From assembly GCF_030067815.1 (NCBI RefSeq), contig NZ_CP125968.1, forward strand, positions 477,501 to 541,500: a DNA stretch of 64,000 bases, given 5' to 3'. Position numbers and translations under genes: made by a program. Under the pieces are notes generated by a model. The model saw nothing but the letters and a program-made list of their open reading frames with translations, searched no databases and was not told where the DNA came from. Position 1 is the first letter of the stretch. Every line of letters begins with the position of its first letter. Below, piece by piece: positions 33,167 to 43,046 of the stretch. Source of the DNA: Sporosarcina thermotolerans (GTDB taxonomy: Bacteria > Bacillota > Bacilli > Bacillales_A > Planococcaceae).

Positions 33167-34632
33167 ATGTTTTTCAACAGGAAAGAAAAGAAGGAAGATA
33201 AAAGTAGTAATTTCATATATAGAAGATTGCAAAAGGTAGGTATTATCACAGCCACTTTATTTGCAACGATTGGAATTGGATCGGGGTTTGCATTCGAAAA
33301 AGCTGAAGATGCATCCATACATACGGTATATCATGTCTATTCAGATGGCAAGTATGTTGGAATGCTATCTGACGAGAAGCAAATAGAACAACTTACGGAA
33401 AATAAGCTTCAGAAAGCGGCCGAAGATTTTGATGGTCTTCCCTTAACAATAGGGACTGAGCTGTCTGTTGTCCCAGAAAATGTATTCACAGTGGAAACAG
33501 ATGACAAACAAGTTCTTGGCAAACTTCAAAACATGCTAACTGTTGAAGCAGAAGCAATTGGCATTAAAATTGATGAAGAAACATCACTCTACGTCAAAGA
33601 TATGGCCGAGTACGATGAAGTGATCCAGACGCTTACACTGCAAACAGTCTCTCAAGAGGAACTTGCAGAATTCGAAGCCCGCAACCAATCTACTGAACCT
33701 ATACCACCTTTGAAAGAAGATGAAACACGACTTGTAAAAATCCACTTCAGTGCAGACTTACAACCAGTGAAAGGGCAAGTGGAACCTGAGAGTGTAAGAA
33801 GTGTACAAGAGATTGTAACTCTTCTAAACAAAGGAACATTGGAAGATAAGAAGTATGAAGTTCAAGCAGGGGACGTATTGGGGAAAATAGCGAGTGCTCA
33901 TAATATGACTACCGCTAAACTAATGGAGCAAAATCCAGGAGTTACTGAAAATTCATTATTACAAATTGGTCAGGAACTTAATGTAACTGTACTTGAGCCT
34001 CTCGTCGAAGTTGAAGCACATTATGAATCCAAGAAAGTAGAAACAATTAAATTTAGTAAGTTGACCGAAAAGGACGAATCCCAGTTTAAAGGTGAGAAAA
34101 AGTTAAAACAAAAGGGATCGGACGGTAAAAAATCGGTCACACAATTAACCCGAATGAGAAATGGGAATGTAATCGGCAGATCTGTTGTTGAAGAGGATGT
34201 TTTAGTTGAATCGGTCCCTGAAATAACATTAGTCGGAACGAAAGTTATTCCATCTCGTGGAACCGGGAAATTCATGTGGCCTGCTGACGGAGGATATGTA
34301 TCCAGTCAGATGGGTAAAAGATGGGGAAGGGTTCATCAAGGCATCGATATTGCACGCCCATCCTCTCGCTCAATTTTTGCAGCGGATAATGGAGTAGTTA
34401 CGAATGTCGGTAGACACGGTACCTACGGAAACAGGATTATCATTACACATAATAATGGGTATAAGACGTTATACGCCCACTTGGCTAAAATGGATGTAAA
34501 AGTGGACAAACTGTTCCTAAAGGAACAAAAATTGGTGTTATGGGGTCCACAGGACGTTCAACGGGTATGCATCTTCATTTCGAAGTGTATAAGAACGGTT
34601 CCAATATCAATCCGTTATCTGTGTTAAGATAA
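33167..34632 (+). CDS. Secreted LysM-G5-M23 peptidoglycan endopeptidase (one-base deletion)
   Basis: Likely extracellular cell-wall hydrolase. Basic N-terminus and a membrane helix (about 25-44), a long helical region, a LysM domain (about 225-270: [18 protein letters not shown]), a G5 domain, and a C-terminal M23 metallopeptidase with [16 protein letters not shown] (zinc ligands H and D) and, in the restored frame, MHLHFE. A missing G at 34504-34505 shifts the last ~43 residues; restored stop is at 34632. Sits directly before walRK, where cell-wall hydrolases under WalR control would make sense; that link is inference. Confidence 0.88.
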
Positions 34633-34642
34633 TGAATAGGGA

Positions 34643-34678
34643 TGGAGACGCTACAGTATTCTGTACCGTCTCTTTTTC
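34643..34678 (+). terminator. Terminator after the M23 peptidase gene
   Basis: GGAGACG / CGTCTC arms with inner GTA pairs, followed by TTTTTCC. Confidence 0.82.
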
Positions 34679-34695
34679 CTTTTTATCAACATTTG

Positions 34696-34709
34696 TTTTC
34701 CCGGGAAAT
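34696..34709. promoter_or_regulatory. Candidate Noc-binding site (NBS)
   Basis: TTTTCCCGGGAAAT differs at one position from the B. subtilis Noc-binding palindrome ATTTCCCGGGAAAT. It is intergenic, about 166 bp upstream of walR. The cognate noc gene is at 19447. Assigned by motif only. Confidence 0.6.
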
Positions 34710-34874
34710 AATGATTAAAAGGCGGGAAATATTTAGAAGGTAATATGAAGGTTTGCATAGAATATAGATAGAGGGCCAAATGTAGTATTGTAGCAATTTA
34801 AATGCTTAATTGTATAAGAAATGATAAAGTGATAGAACAAAAAGGACGCAACCGGGCGAGAAAGGAAATGGATT

Positions 34875-35585
34875 ATGCAAAACAAAACAATTCTTGTAGT
34901 AGATGATGAAAAGCCAATCGCAGATATATTAGAGTTTAATTTAAAGAAAGAAGGCTTTACCGTTTATTGTGCTTATGATGGGGAAGAGGCGCTTGAAAAG
35001 GTGGAAGAAGTGCAGCCCGATATTATGCTCTTGGATATTATGCTTCCGAAGCGAGACGGTATGGAGGTCTGCAGAGAAGTAAGGAAGAAGTATGATTTTC
35101 CAATCATCATGCTGACAGCAAAGGATTCGGAAATCGATAAGGTATTGGGGTTGGAATTAGGTGCGGATGATTATGTGACAAAGCCTTTCGGTACACGTGA
35201 ATTGATCGCAAGGGTAAAGGCGAATCTGCGCAGACATTCAAAAACAATATCGGAGGAGCAGGAAGAGGCAACTAATGAAATCACAGTTGGTAGCCTTGTC
35301 ATTCAACCTGACGCTTACTTAGTACAAAAGCGTGGAGAGTCGATTGAGTTGACGCACCGCGAATTCGAATTACTCCATTATTTGGCTAAGCATATCGGAC
35401 AAGTGATGACAAGAGAGCATCTATTGCAAACAGTATGGGGCTACGATTACTTCGGCGATGTGCGAACTGTCGATGTCACGATACGACGCTTGCGCGAAAA
35501 GATTGAGGACACACCAAGTCACCCAACTTGGATTGTAACAAGACGTGGTGTCGGTTATTATTTGCGTGACCCAGAACAGGAGTAA
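34875..35585 (+). CDS. walR: Response regulator WalR (YycF)
   Basis: OmpR/PhoB-type regulator of the essential WalRK system that controls cell-wall autolysins. Receiver domain: [10 protein letters not shown], phosphorylated Asp54 in [11 protein letters not shown], Lys in YVTKPF; winged-helix DNA-binding domain in the C-terminal half ([16 protein letters not shown]). 236 residues. WalK begins 6 bp downstream. Confidence 0.97.
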   Translation: MQNKTILVVDDEKPIADILEFNLKKEGFTVYCAYDGEEALEKVEEVQPDIMLLDIMLPKRDGMEVCREVRKKYDFPIIMLTAKDSEIDKVLGLELGADDYVTKPFGTRELIARVKANLRRHSKTISEEQEEATNEITVGSLVIQPDAYLVQKRGESIELTHREFELLHYLAKHIGQVMTREHLLQTVWGYDYFGDVRTVDVTIRRLREKIEDTPSHPTWIVTRRGVGYYLRDPEQE

Positions 35586-35590
35586 ATGAA

Positions 35591-37406
35591 ATGCAGAAAG
35601 TCGGTTTTTTCGATCCATCCACGTTAAATTCATACTAATCTATATCATGCTGATTATTGTAGCAATGCAGATTATCGGGCTTTATTTCGCGAGGGAACTT
35701 GAAACCACATTAAAGGCAAACTTTACGAATTCCGTTGTCGACAGGATGAACCTTGTTGAATTCAGTGTGCGTGAGGAATTGATAAAGGACCGTTCACCTG
35801 ATGATCCAACAATTGAACAAAGTCTCCGTGCTGTCCTTTCGGGATTCAACTCGGAAGATATAAACGAAATCCGCGTCATCGATTCAAAGTACCGGATTCG
35901 TGCAACATCAGTGCTGGACAATCAATCATTAGTCGGCCAGCGTTCTATGGAGGATAGTGTAAGACGGTCAATTTCCTCTGAATCTATCTCGGATATGATT
36001 AATCTCGACATGGGAAAACGTGTCATGGTGCGTGTAACTCCAATCATGAACAATAAAGAAGTGGTTGGGGCACTCTATGTAACGGCTAATATTGAAAAAG
36101 TGTTTAAGCAAATTGATGAGATTAACCAAATACTTGCGGGTGGGGTAGCGGTTTCGCTAACCATCACAATCATCGTTGGTATTTTCATAGCGCAGACCTT
36201 CACAAGACCCATTTCAGATATGAGACGCCAAGCACAAGCGATGGCACAGGGGAATTTCTCGAGGAAGGTACATGTTTATGGAAATGATGAAATGGGGCAA
36301 CTGGCAATTGCCTTTAACCATTTGACGAACCAACTTCAAGAGTCGCAATCGACAACCGAAAGTGAACAGAGGAAATTGGCATCGGTGCTTGAAAATATGA
36401 CTGATGGTGTCATTTCTACGGATCGAAAAGGCCGTGTCAGCCTTATAAACGACTCAGCCCTATTGATGTTGCGCATGACACGTGATCTCGTATTGAACCG
36501 TCCTATTGCAACCATTTTAGGCTTGGAGCAAGACTACACATTTGAAGATCTCATTCAGATGAAAGATTCCATTGCGCTCGATTTCAGTACTGAAAAAACA
36601 CCCTATATACTTCGGCAACATTTTCAGTGACACAGCGGGAAACCGGTTTCGTAAATGGCCTCATCGTAGTCCTTCATGATAATACGGAACAGGAAAAAAT
36701 TGATATGGAAAGACGGGAATTCGTATCGAATGTTTCCCATGAACTTCGTACCCCATTAACTACGATGCGCAGCTATTTGGATGCTCTTGCAGAAGGTGCT
36801 TGGAAGAATGAAGAGATTGCTCCATCATTCCTTCGAGTGACACAAACCGAAACGGAGCGAATGATCCGACTTGTCAATGACCTATTGAAACTTTCAAGAA
36901 TGGATAGTAAAGAATACGAATTGAACACCGAATGGGTAGAGTTCAATCATTTCTTCAACTCGATTATCGAGCGTTTTGAATTCTCTAAGTCGCAAAAGGT
37001 GGAATTCAAGCGATTATTGTCTACGACTGATATGTTTGTTGAAATTGATACCGATAAAATGACACAAGTCATCGACAATATCATTTCCAATGCACTTAAA
37101 TACTCCCCTGATGGAGGAGATGTCCGTTTCGGAGTGACAACTTCGGGGACATTTATTAAAGTGATGGTCTCTGATGACGGAATGGGAATCCCGAAAGCAA
37201 ACGTCAATCGCATCTTTGAAAGATTTTACCGTGCAGACCGGGCAAGATCTCGGGCAATGGGCGGAACAGGCTTGGGACTTGCCATCGCCAGGGAAATGAT
37301 TGTTGCACATGGCGGGGAAATATGGGCTGAAAGTGAAGAAGGGAAAGGGACAACCATATTCTTTACGTTGCCTTTTGAACAACAAGAGGATGGTGAATGG
37401 GATTGA
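35591..37406 (+). CDS. walK: Sensor histidine kinase WalK (YycG), two one-base deletions
   Basis: Membrane kinase that phosphorylates WalR. In the restored frame: MQKVGFFRSIHVK, first membrane helix, extracellular PAS-like domain, second helix (GGVAVSLTITIIVGIFIA), HAMP, cytoplasmic PAS, then DHp with FVSNVSHELRTPLTTMRSY (His near 385) and the ATPase domain with NIISNALKYSP and GGTGLGLAIA. Breaks: C missing at 35611 (FFRSI) and G missing at 36613-36614 (LRATFSVTQRETGF). About 605 residues. RBS CAGGAG before ATG 35591. WalK is essential, so both indels are suspect. Confidence 0.95.
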
Positions 37407-38719
37407 AGTATATTGAACCGATTAAATCGATCATATTACTATTGCTCGTTCTATTGAGTGCCACCTTCACCTTCTCAATTTGGACGTATACACCAAGGTT
37501 AGATCCGATTGAACCTTCCCCGACAGTGGACATCTCCATTGGAGAGCGAAAGAAAGTGAAGGATCTCATTAAGCCGTATAAATTTTTGATAAAGTATGAT
37601 GAGATGCTCAGAGGTACAACCGACTCGGACGATATTGAAGGCGTGTTGAATGAAATGAGCAGTTGGAAAGTTTCCCAGTTGGTCTATCATTCAACCGAGA
37701 TGAATAAGGAACAGATGAAGTCCTTTTTCCAGCAAACGAACCAATTTACAATGTATTTTCAAGGGGATGTTCCCCTTCAAGTATATGATGATATTTTACC
37801 TATTGAGGATAGTTACATTCCTCCATTTAGTTTTGACCGAATGGTCGTGAAATGGAATCCAAAAGAGATTGCATTTGAAATTCATTTCATTAACCGTGCG
37901 TCAGGACTACGTTATTCAGGAAAAGTTACACCTGGAGATCCGATGGATTCCTATCGTGAAATTGTCCTTGGAGGAGAGAATTTTAGTAGGTACGCGGAAG
38001 TGAACGTTCCGGAACCGACCTATATTGCCGTTCCTGTTGATCCGATTCATATGGACCGAAGCACGTATTACCAGGAAGAACTTAGCCCTACCCGCTTCCG
38101 TGATGCCTTGTTCAACGACCCGAATGCGGTTAGACGCAGCCAAGTGGATGCGACACATGAGGAATTTGGGGATGATCATGCACGGTTAGTTGTTAATACA
38201 GAGTCGAAAATGTTGAATTTCGTCCATCCCGCTGCCGAGAGTAGAGAACCTACTTCACCCGCGGACTTATTATTTGACGTTATCGATTCCATTAATGAGC
38301 ATGGAGGGTGGACGGATACATTCAGATTTTCATACATCAATGCCTTTTCCCATATCGTTAGGTTCCAACTGTACAATTATGGCTATCCAGTTTACAGCGA
38401 AAATGGGACAACGGAAATCGCTCAGTATTATGGTAAAAATCGGATTTTCCGTTATATCAGGCCGTACTATACCCTTGATGTAAAAATAATGGATGAAGAA
38501 GTGGTTCTCCCTGCAGGTACGGAAATTGCTAATGCACTGAGCAAGTCCGATAAGTACGACTTCGGATCAATTGAGGATATAACTTTGGGCTATATGATGA
38601 GGCATGACTTGGAAAAACGGGCGTTAATCATGGAGCCTGCCTGGTTTTATTTGATGAAAGGGAAATGGATACGCTATTTGCCTGATCAAAGTGGAGGTGA
38701 GCAGATTGGATTGGAATAA
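37397..38719 (+). CDS. walH: WalK-regulatory membrane protein WalH (YycH)
   Basis: Single-pass membrane protein with a large extracytoplasmic part that, with WalI, modulates WalK. Helix at about residues 8-30 (IKSIILLLLVLLSATFTFSI), then the YycH fold. 440 residues. ATG 37397 behind GAGG, overlapping walK by 10 nt; its 3' end overlaps the walI start by 14 nt. Confidence 0.92.
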   Translation: MGLKYIEPIKSIILLLLVLLSATFTFSIWTYTPRLDPIEPSPTVDISIGERKKVKDLIKPYKFLIKYDEMLRGTTDSDDIEGVLNEMSSWKVSQLVYHSTEMNKEQMKSFFQQTNQFTMYFQGDVPLQVYDDILPIEDSYIPPFSFDRMVVKWNPKEIAFEIHFINRASGLRYSGKVTPGDPMDSYREIVLGGENFSRYAEVNVPEPTYIAVPVDPIHMDRSTYYQEELSPTRFRDALFNDPNAVRRSQVDATHEEFGDDHARLVVNTESKMLNFVHPAAESREPTSPADLLFDVIDSINEHGGWTDTFRFSYINAFSHIVRFQLYNYGYPVYSENGTTEIAQYYGKNRIFRYIRPYYTLDVKIMDEEVVLPAGTEIANALSKSDKYDFGSIEDITLGYMMRHDLEKRALIMEPAWFYLMKGKWIRYLPDQSGGEQIGLE

Positions 38720-39532
38720 ACGAAAACCATTTTCATTGTCGTCTTTTCGATATTAAACGTTTTCCTTTATTCCTTATATCTAAAACAGCACACCGATGCA
38801 TTGAATGTGCAAGTAGTCGGGAAAACATCGATTGAAGAGATAATGAAACAGGAGAATATCACTTACAATCTCTCGCAAGAGACAAAAAATGATTTCTACT
38901 ATGTCTCTGCCAATATTAAAATGTTTACAATAGAGGAATTGGAATCATTGAAAAGCCAGTCCATTGTAATCACTGATAATACACGGATCACTTCCGAGAT
39001 GAGCACTCCGATATCCATCCGCAATTCAAAAGGGGATTATCATTTTCCGGAGTTCCTTACGAAATATGTATTGAATGGAATGGACTATGAACTATGGGAA
39101 GTGAACAAGGAAGAAAAGAGGGCTATTTTCTTTCAAAAGGTGGACGGAGAACCGATATTCTATAGCCCCAATGCCATGCTGACCGTTTATTGGGATGATG
39201 ATTATGAGGTTACCCGGTATGAACAGCGAATGCTTAAGGAATTCATTAGCTATAACCGTAAGAAGGATTTACTGACACAGGACGAGGCAGTCGGATCTTT
39301 GGCAACGCGGGGGTATTTGAAGCAGGATTCTAAAGTGTTAAGTGTGACAGCAGGATACTCATCACTTATGCAGTTAACGGAAACCCAAGTATTTGCCCCA
39401 ACCTGGAATATTCGTGTAGAATTAAAGGACGGTAAAATTGAGGATTATTTTATCAATGCAATTGAAGGTAAAGTGATAGAGTTCCAATTGGATAAAACCG
39501 AAGCGAAAGAACCTATGGAAGAAGAAGAATAA
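38706..39532 (+). CDS. walI: WalK-regulatory membrane protein WalI (YycI), one-base deletion
   Basis: Partner of WalH in control of WalK. TTG start 38706, restored N-terminus MDWNKTKTIFIVVFSILNVF, i.e. a membrane helix at the very start, as in Bacillus YycI. AAA at 38718-38720 should be AAAA; without it the frame ends after 16 codons. About 275 residues, YycI fold with acidic C-terminus (EPMEEEE). RBS GGAGGTGAG. Confidence 0.9.
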
Positions 39533-39544
39533 GGAGTTTTTATC

Positions 39545-40333
39545 ATGCGTTTTAGTGTGCTCTGTAGTGGTAGTACGGGCAATTCTATATATGTTGAAAC
39601 TGATAAACATGCATTTTTAGTAGATGCTGGATTGAGTGCAAAGAGGATGGAGCAACAGCTTGAAAGCATCGGTCGTTCGATGTCCAATGTTGACGGGATA
39701 TTCGTTACCCATGAGCATAGCGACCATATTAAAGGGATTGGCGTGTTGGCACGAAGGCATAAGGTTCCTATCTATGCCAATGAAAAAACATGGAATGCCA
39801 TGAATGGTCTCGTTGGCGAGATTCCGTTGGAGCAACGTTTCCATTTCAATATGGAAACCTCCATGACCTTTGGGACACTTGATATTCAGTCATTCGCCGT
39901 TTCACATGATGCAACGGATCCGATGTTCTATGTATTTCATGAAAATAATCGGAAGCTTGCAGTCATTACGGATACGGGATATGTCAGTGAACGGATGAAA
40001 GGGCATATCGCAGCATCGGATGCATACGTTTTTGAAAGTAATCATGACGTCAGCATGCTGCAAATGGGCAGATATCCATGGTCCATTAAACGTCGTATAT
40101 TGAGTGACGTCGGGCATGTTTCCAATGAAGATGCCGCGATTGCGATGAGTGAAGTTGTAGCTGAGAAAGAGACAAGAATCTACTTGTCACATCTTAGCAA
40201 GGATAATAATATGAAAGATCTCGCAAGGATGAGTGTTTCGCAAACATTGGAAGCATGCGGGATCCGCACAGGTGAATTCGTGCATTTGTATGATACCGAT
40301 GCGGAAAAACCGACAGAGCTTGTCACTGTTTAA
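39545..40333 (+). CDS. walJ: Metallo-beta-lactamase fold protein WalJ (YycJ)
   Basis: Cytoplasmic metallo-hydrolase of the walRK operon; implicated in DNA metabolism and coordination of division with replication. Metal-binding motif [11 protein letters not shown] (THEHSDH), further His in AVSHDATD, Asp in ITDTGYV and ESNHDVSML, and a late His in LSHLSKDNN. 262 residues. RBS AAGGAG before ATG 39545; 12 bp after walI. Confidence 0.94.
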   Translation: MRFSVLCSGSTGNSIYVETDKHAFLVDAGLSAKRMEQQLESIGRSMSNVDGIFVTHEHSDHIKGIGVLARRHKVPIYANEKTWNAMNGLVGEIPLEQRFHFNMETSMTFGTLDIQSFAVSHDATDPMFYVFHENNRKLAVITDTGYVSERMKGHIAASDAYVFESNHDVSMLQMGRYPWSIKRRILSDVGHVSNEDAAIAMSEVVAEKETRIYLSHLSKDNNMKDLARMSVSQTLEACGIRTGEFVHLYDTDAEKPTELVTV

Positions 40334-40343
40334 TAAATGTTGA

Positions 40344-40371
40344 AAACCTCGCCTTCGGGTGAGGTTTTTTT
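40344..40371 (+). terminator. Terminator after walJ
   Basis: AACCTCGCC / GGTGAGGTT stem on a TTCG tetraloop, followed by seven T. Confidence 0.92.
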
Positions 40372-40388
40372 GTTAACGGTGATACCGT

Positions 40389-40545
40389 GCTCAAGTAAGC
40401 AGTCGTCGCGCTCAAGTAAGCAGGTTCCGCACTCATGTAAGCGGGTTCCGCGCTCAAGTAAGCAGATGCTGCGCTCAAGTATGCGGGCGTTGCGCTCAAG
40501 TAAGCAGGTCCCGCGCTCAAGTATGCGGGTCCCACGTCCAAAAAG
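40389..40545. repeat. Tandem 21-bp repeat, seven units
   Basis: Core CGCTCAAGTAAGCAGGTTCC-like unit with an exact 21-bp period: units phased at 40389, 40410, 40431, 40452, 40473, 40494 and 40515. Variation is mainly AAGCAG/TGCGGG and the last three bases. Because 21 is a multiple of three, both strands read as open frames of repeated heptapeptides, but no ribosome-binding site or family supports a gene. Lies between the walJ terminator and htrA. Confidence 0.9.
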
Positions 40546-40639
40546 CCCGCAAATTCAATAAAAGTTCTTCATACATTTGATTCTAAATACAAATAATGGG
40601 GTAGAGTGAGTGTAACTGTATATAGAAAGGGAGAGGAGA

Positions 40640-41905
40640 ATGGACGAATTCAATCAAGGTCCTCGTAATGAAGAGGAAAAACCGATTATTCATGAACCTG
40701 AAGAGCGCGAGGAGCCATTGCGCTACACTAACCGTTCACCAAAACCGAAACAACGAGGTGGATTTCTTCCCGCCCTTTTTGGAGCCATTCTCGGGGGACT
40801 CCTTGTCTGGTTTTTAATGAATACAACAACTGGGAACGACAAAGGCACGCCATTAGTCGAACGTGAGCAATCGGGTGTGGACAATCTGACAAGTGAAAGG
40901 GTCTCTGTCGACATCAATACGGATGTCACGGATATCGTCGGGCAAATGGCCGACACGGTCGTAGGAATTACAAACCTGCAAACCGTACGTAATTTCTGGT
41001 CTTCCACTGAAACGAGAAGGGAGACCGGCAGTGGATCTGGTGTCATCTATAAAAAAGAAGGCGGCAAAGCATATATCGTCACGAACCATCATGTCGTTGA
41101 AAATGCAGAAGGGCTTGAAATTACATTTGATAACGGAACAAAAGTGGAAGGAAGGCTGATCGGAAGTGATATGTGGACAGATTTGGCAGTAGTTGAAATC
41201 GACGGTTCACAAGTGAACACGGTCATTCAATTTGGTGATTCGGACGCATTGAAACGTGGCGAAACAGTCATTGCCATCGGAAATCCGCTCGGCCTCGGTT
41301 TTGCGGGATCTGTTACGATGGGAATTGTGTCCGGAAAGGATAGATCAATTCCGATTGATTTTGATAAAAACGGAACTGTTGACTGGCAGGCTGATGTCCT
41401 TCAAACAGACGCAGCCATCAACCCCGGAAACTCTGGCGGTGCGCTTATCAACCTGGCGGGTCAGCTCGTAGGCATTAACTCGATGAAAATCACCCAAGAA
41501 ACAGTGGAAGGCATCGGCCTCGCAATCCCGATTAATATCGCTGTTCCGATCATTAAGGACCTTGAAATGACAGGAACAGTCAACCGACCAACAATGGGTG
41601 TCAGCCTCATGAATTTGAGGGACGTCCCTTCATCACAGCAAGAACAAGTTTTGAAGTTGCCTAAGGATGTTACGGATGGTGTGATCGTTACTCAAGTATT
41701 GCGGAATACACCAGCTGAGGTTGCAGGCGTCAAGCAGTATGATGTGATTGTTGAAATGGATGGAAAGAAAATAGATGACATGGTCGGGCTAAGGAAGCAT
41801 CTTTACAATGACAAGGAAGTTGGCGATCTGATGAAGATGAAAGTGTACCGTGCCGGAAACCTAATAGAAATTGAAATGGAATTAAAAGATGGTAACACAT
41901 TCTGA
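40640..41905 (+). CDS. htrC: HtrA-type membrane serine protease (YycK/HtrC)
   Basis: Trypsin-like S1C protease with a PDZ domain that handles misfolded envelope proteins. Acidic/basic cytoplasmic N-terminus, membrane helix about 42-61, protease domain with His151 (TNHHV), Asp181 (WTDLAV) and Ser265 (GNSGGAL), then a PDZ domain (about 315-415). 421 residues. Classic last gene near walRKHIJ in Bacillus. RBS GGGAGAGGAG before ATG. Confidence 0.94.
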   Translation: MDEFNQGPRNEEEKPIIHEPEEREEPLRYTNRSPKPKQRGGFLPALFGAILGGLLVWFLMNTTTGNDKGTPLVEREQSGVDNLTSERVSVDINTDVTDIVGQMADTVVGITNLQTVRNFWSSTETRRETGSGSGVIYKKEGGKAYIVTNHHVVENAEGLEITFDNGTKVEGRLIGSDMWTDLAVVEIDGSQVNTVIQFGDSDALKRGETVIAIGNPLGLGFAGSVTMGIVSGKDRSIPIDFDKNGTVDWQADVLQTDAAINPGNSGGALINLAGQLVGINSMKITQETVEGIGLAIPINIAVPIIKDLEMTGTVNRPTMGVSLMNLRDVPSSQQEQVLKLPKDVTDGVIVTQVLRNTPAEVAGVKQYDVIVEMDGKKIDDMVGLRKHLYNDKEVGDLMKMKVYRAGNLIEIEMELKDGNTF

Positions 41906-41964
41906 TTAAGATGTCGAAAAAGCGGACAGAGAATGTTACAATTTTGACAGGGATGTAATATTTC

Positions 41965-42319
41965 TTATCCACAACAGGCAGCATAGCTGAATAGCGGCTA
42001 TACTGCCTTTTTTTTCTGCATGGTTTTTGCACATGTGGATAAGAAAAGAAAACCGTGCATAACTTTGTCTGTAAAATATTGAAAGAAGGAAGTGTATATG
42101 ATGAAAATAAATAGCTGTGAAACCCATATAAACCATGCACTTGATGTGTTTGTTGCTCAAGAGGAAACGTTTCCGATAATGGAGAAAATCGAAGAAGAAG
42201 AAAAGTTATCCACAAAATGCGATTACTGCGACACGCCCGCAACGTATATTGTGGCGAACGAATAATCGGGCACAACATATAGGTTTAAGTGTGGATATGT
42301 GCATAAGTAATGTGGATAA
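41965..42319. promoter_or_regulatory. DnaA-box cluster around yyzF and upstream of rlmH
   Basis: Exact TTATNCACA boxes: plus strand at 41965-41973 and 42206-42214 (the latter inside yyzF); minus strand at 42034-42042, 42298-42306 (TGTGCATAA) and 42311-42319. One-mismatch boxes at 42054-42062 and 42290-42298. Five exact sites in 355 bp is far above chance. The yydA (rlmH) region is, as I recall, among the DnaA-binding clusters mapped in B. subtilis. Confidence 0.75.
42101..42265 (+). CDS. yyzF: CxxH/CxxC protein YyzF
   Basis: Small 54-residue protein with the paired motifs CETH near residue 6-9 and CDYC near 40-43, the hallmark of the CxxH/CxxC family (YyzF) found between htrC and rlmH in Bacillales. 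Probably binds zinc; function unknown. ATG 42101 (or 42098) after GAAGGAAG. The segment coding EKLSTK contains a DnaA box. Confidence 0.88.
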   Translation: MKINSCETHINHALDVFVAQEETFPIMEKIEEEEKLSTKCDYCDTPATYIVANE

Positions 42320-42344
42320 CATTTAAAAGAAGGTGGAAAACCCT

Positions 42345-42824
42345 GTGAATATTACAATTGTGTCAGTTGGTAAACTAAAAGAAAAATACTTAAAAATGGG
42401 AATCGATGAATATGCAAAACGACTCGGTGCATATGCAAAAATCGACCTCATCGAAGTGGCAGATGAAAAAGCACCTGAGTCTCTGAGCGATGCAGATATG
42501 GAAATCGTGAAGAAGAAGGAAGCCGATAGGATTCTTGCAAAGATCAGTCCTGACGCTTACGTAATTGCATTGGCAATCGAGGGTAAGATGAAAACTGGCG
42601 AGGAATTAGCTGCAGGGATGGAATCATTGATGACATATGGCCGTAGTAAAGTCGTATTTGTCATTGGCGGATCGCTTGGCCTACATGAAGATGTACTGAA
42701 ACGGGCAGATGAGTTATTATCATTTTCAAGAATGACATTTCCGCATCAGTTGATGAAATTAGTACTGTTGGAGCAGGTTTATCGAGGGTTTCGAATTATG
42801 CGGGGAGAACCGTATCATAAGTAA
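42345..42824 (+). CDS. rlmH: 23S rRNA (pseudouridine1915-N3)-methyltransferase RlmH
   Basis: SPOUT-class methyltransferase for m3-pseudouridine 1915 of 23S rRNA (OrfX of staphylococci, YydA of Bacillus). 159 residues, exact family length; the knotted AdoMet site includes [14 protein letters not shown] and [20 protein letters not shown], ending RGEPYHK. GTG 42345 is chosen over GTG 42333, which lies inside AAGAAGGTGG. The last codons form an SCC-type attachment site. Confidence 0.97.
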   Translation: MNITIVSVGKLKEKYLKMGIDEYAKRLGAYAKIDLIEVADEKAPESLSDADMEIVKKKEADRILAKISPDAYVIALAIEGKMKTGEELAAGMESLMTYGRSKVVFVIGGSLGLHEDVLKRADELLSFSRMTFPHQLMKLVLLEQVYRGFRIMRGEPYHK

Positions 42825-42827
42825 ATG
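42805..42827 (+). other. att-like site at rlmH 3' end (SCC attB-like)
   Basis: GAACCGTATCATAAGTAA (42807-42824) matches the staphylococcal SCC insertion consensus GARGCNTATCATAARTRA at 17 of 18 positions and, like it, is followed by ATGCGGTTTTTT. It encodes the conserved RGEPYHK end of RlmH, so the similarity alone is partly coding constraint; the non-coding copies downstream are the informative part. Confidence 0.7.
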
Positions 42828-42942
42828 CGGTTTTTTCCTTTGCAAATATGCTCGTGATGAAGCCAGGGAGGATTGTTTATGGAGCTTTGTTTCAAAAAAC
42901 AATCTGGAAACTCTATAATGTTGACAGGGTATAGCCGTAGGA

Positions 42943-43003
42943 TTGCGACGCCTGGTCCCTCCCCTGTATAGGGAGGACAGGCCCCACATAGCCGTTGTCG
43001 CAA
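42943..43003. other. Nested hairpin element downstream of rlmH
   Basis: Outer arms TTGCGAC / GTCGCAA enclose an inner CCTGGTCCCTCCC / GGGAGGACAGG hairpin and a repeated ATAGCCGT. No T run on either strand, so not a typical terminator. It is the first structure inside the putative island; whether it belongs to the island end is unknown. Confidence 0.55.
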
Positions 43004-43046
43004 ATGAGCAGCGTGTTAGGGACAAGGCCATTATATTATCTGTTTT

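Noticed and set aside
40323..40561. Short proteins on both strands made of repeated heptapeptides
   Set aside because: Produced by the 21-bp repeat; no start signals on either strand.
41730..42278. Minus-strand reading frame of 182 codons opposite htrC end and yyzF
   Set aside because: It overlaps two well-supported plus-strand genes and has no ribosome-binding site or recognisable domain.
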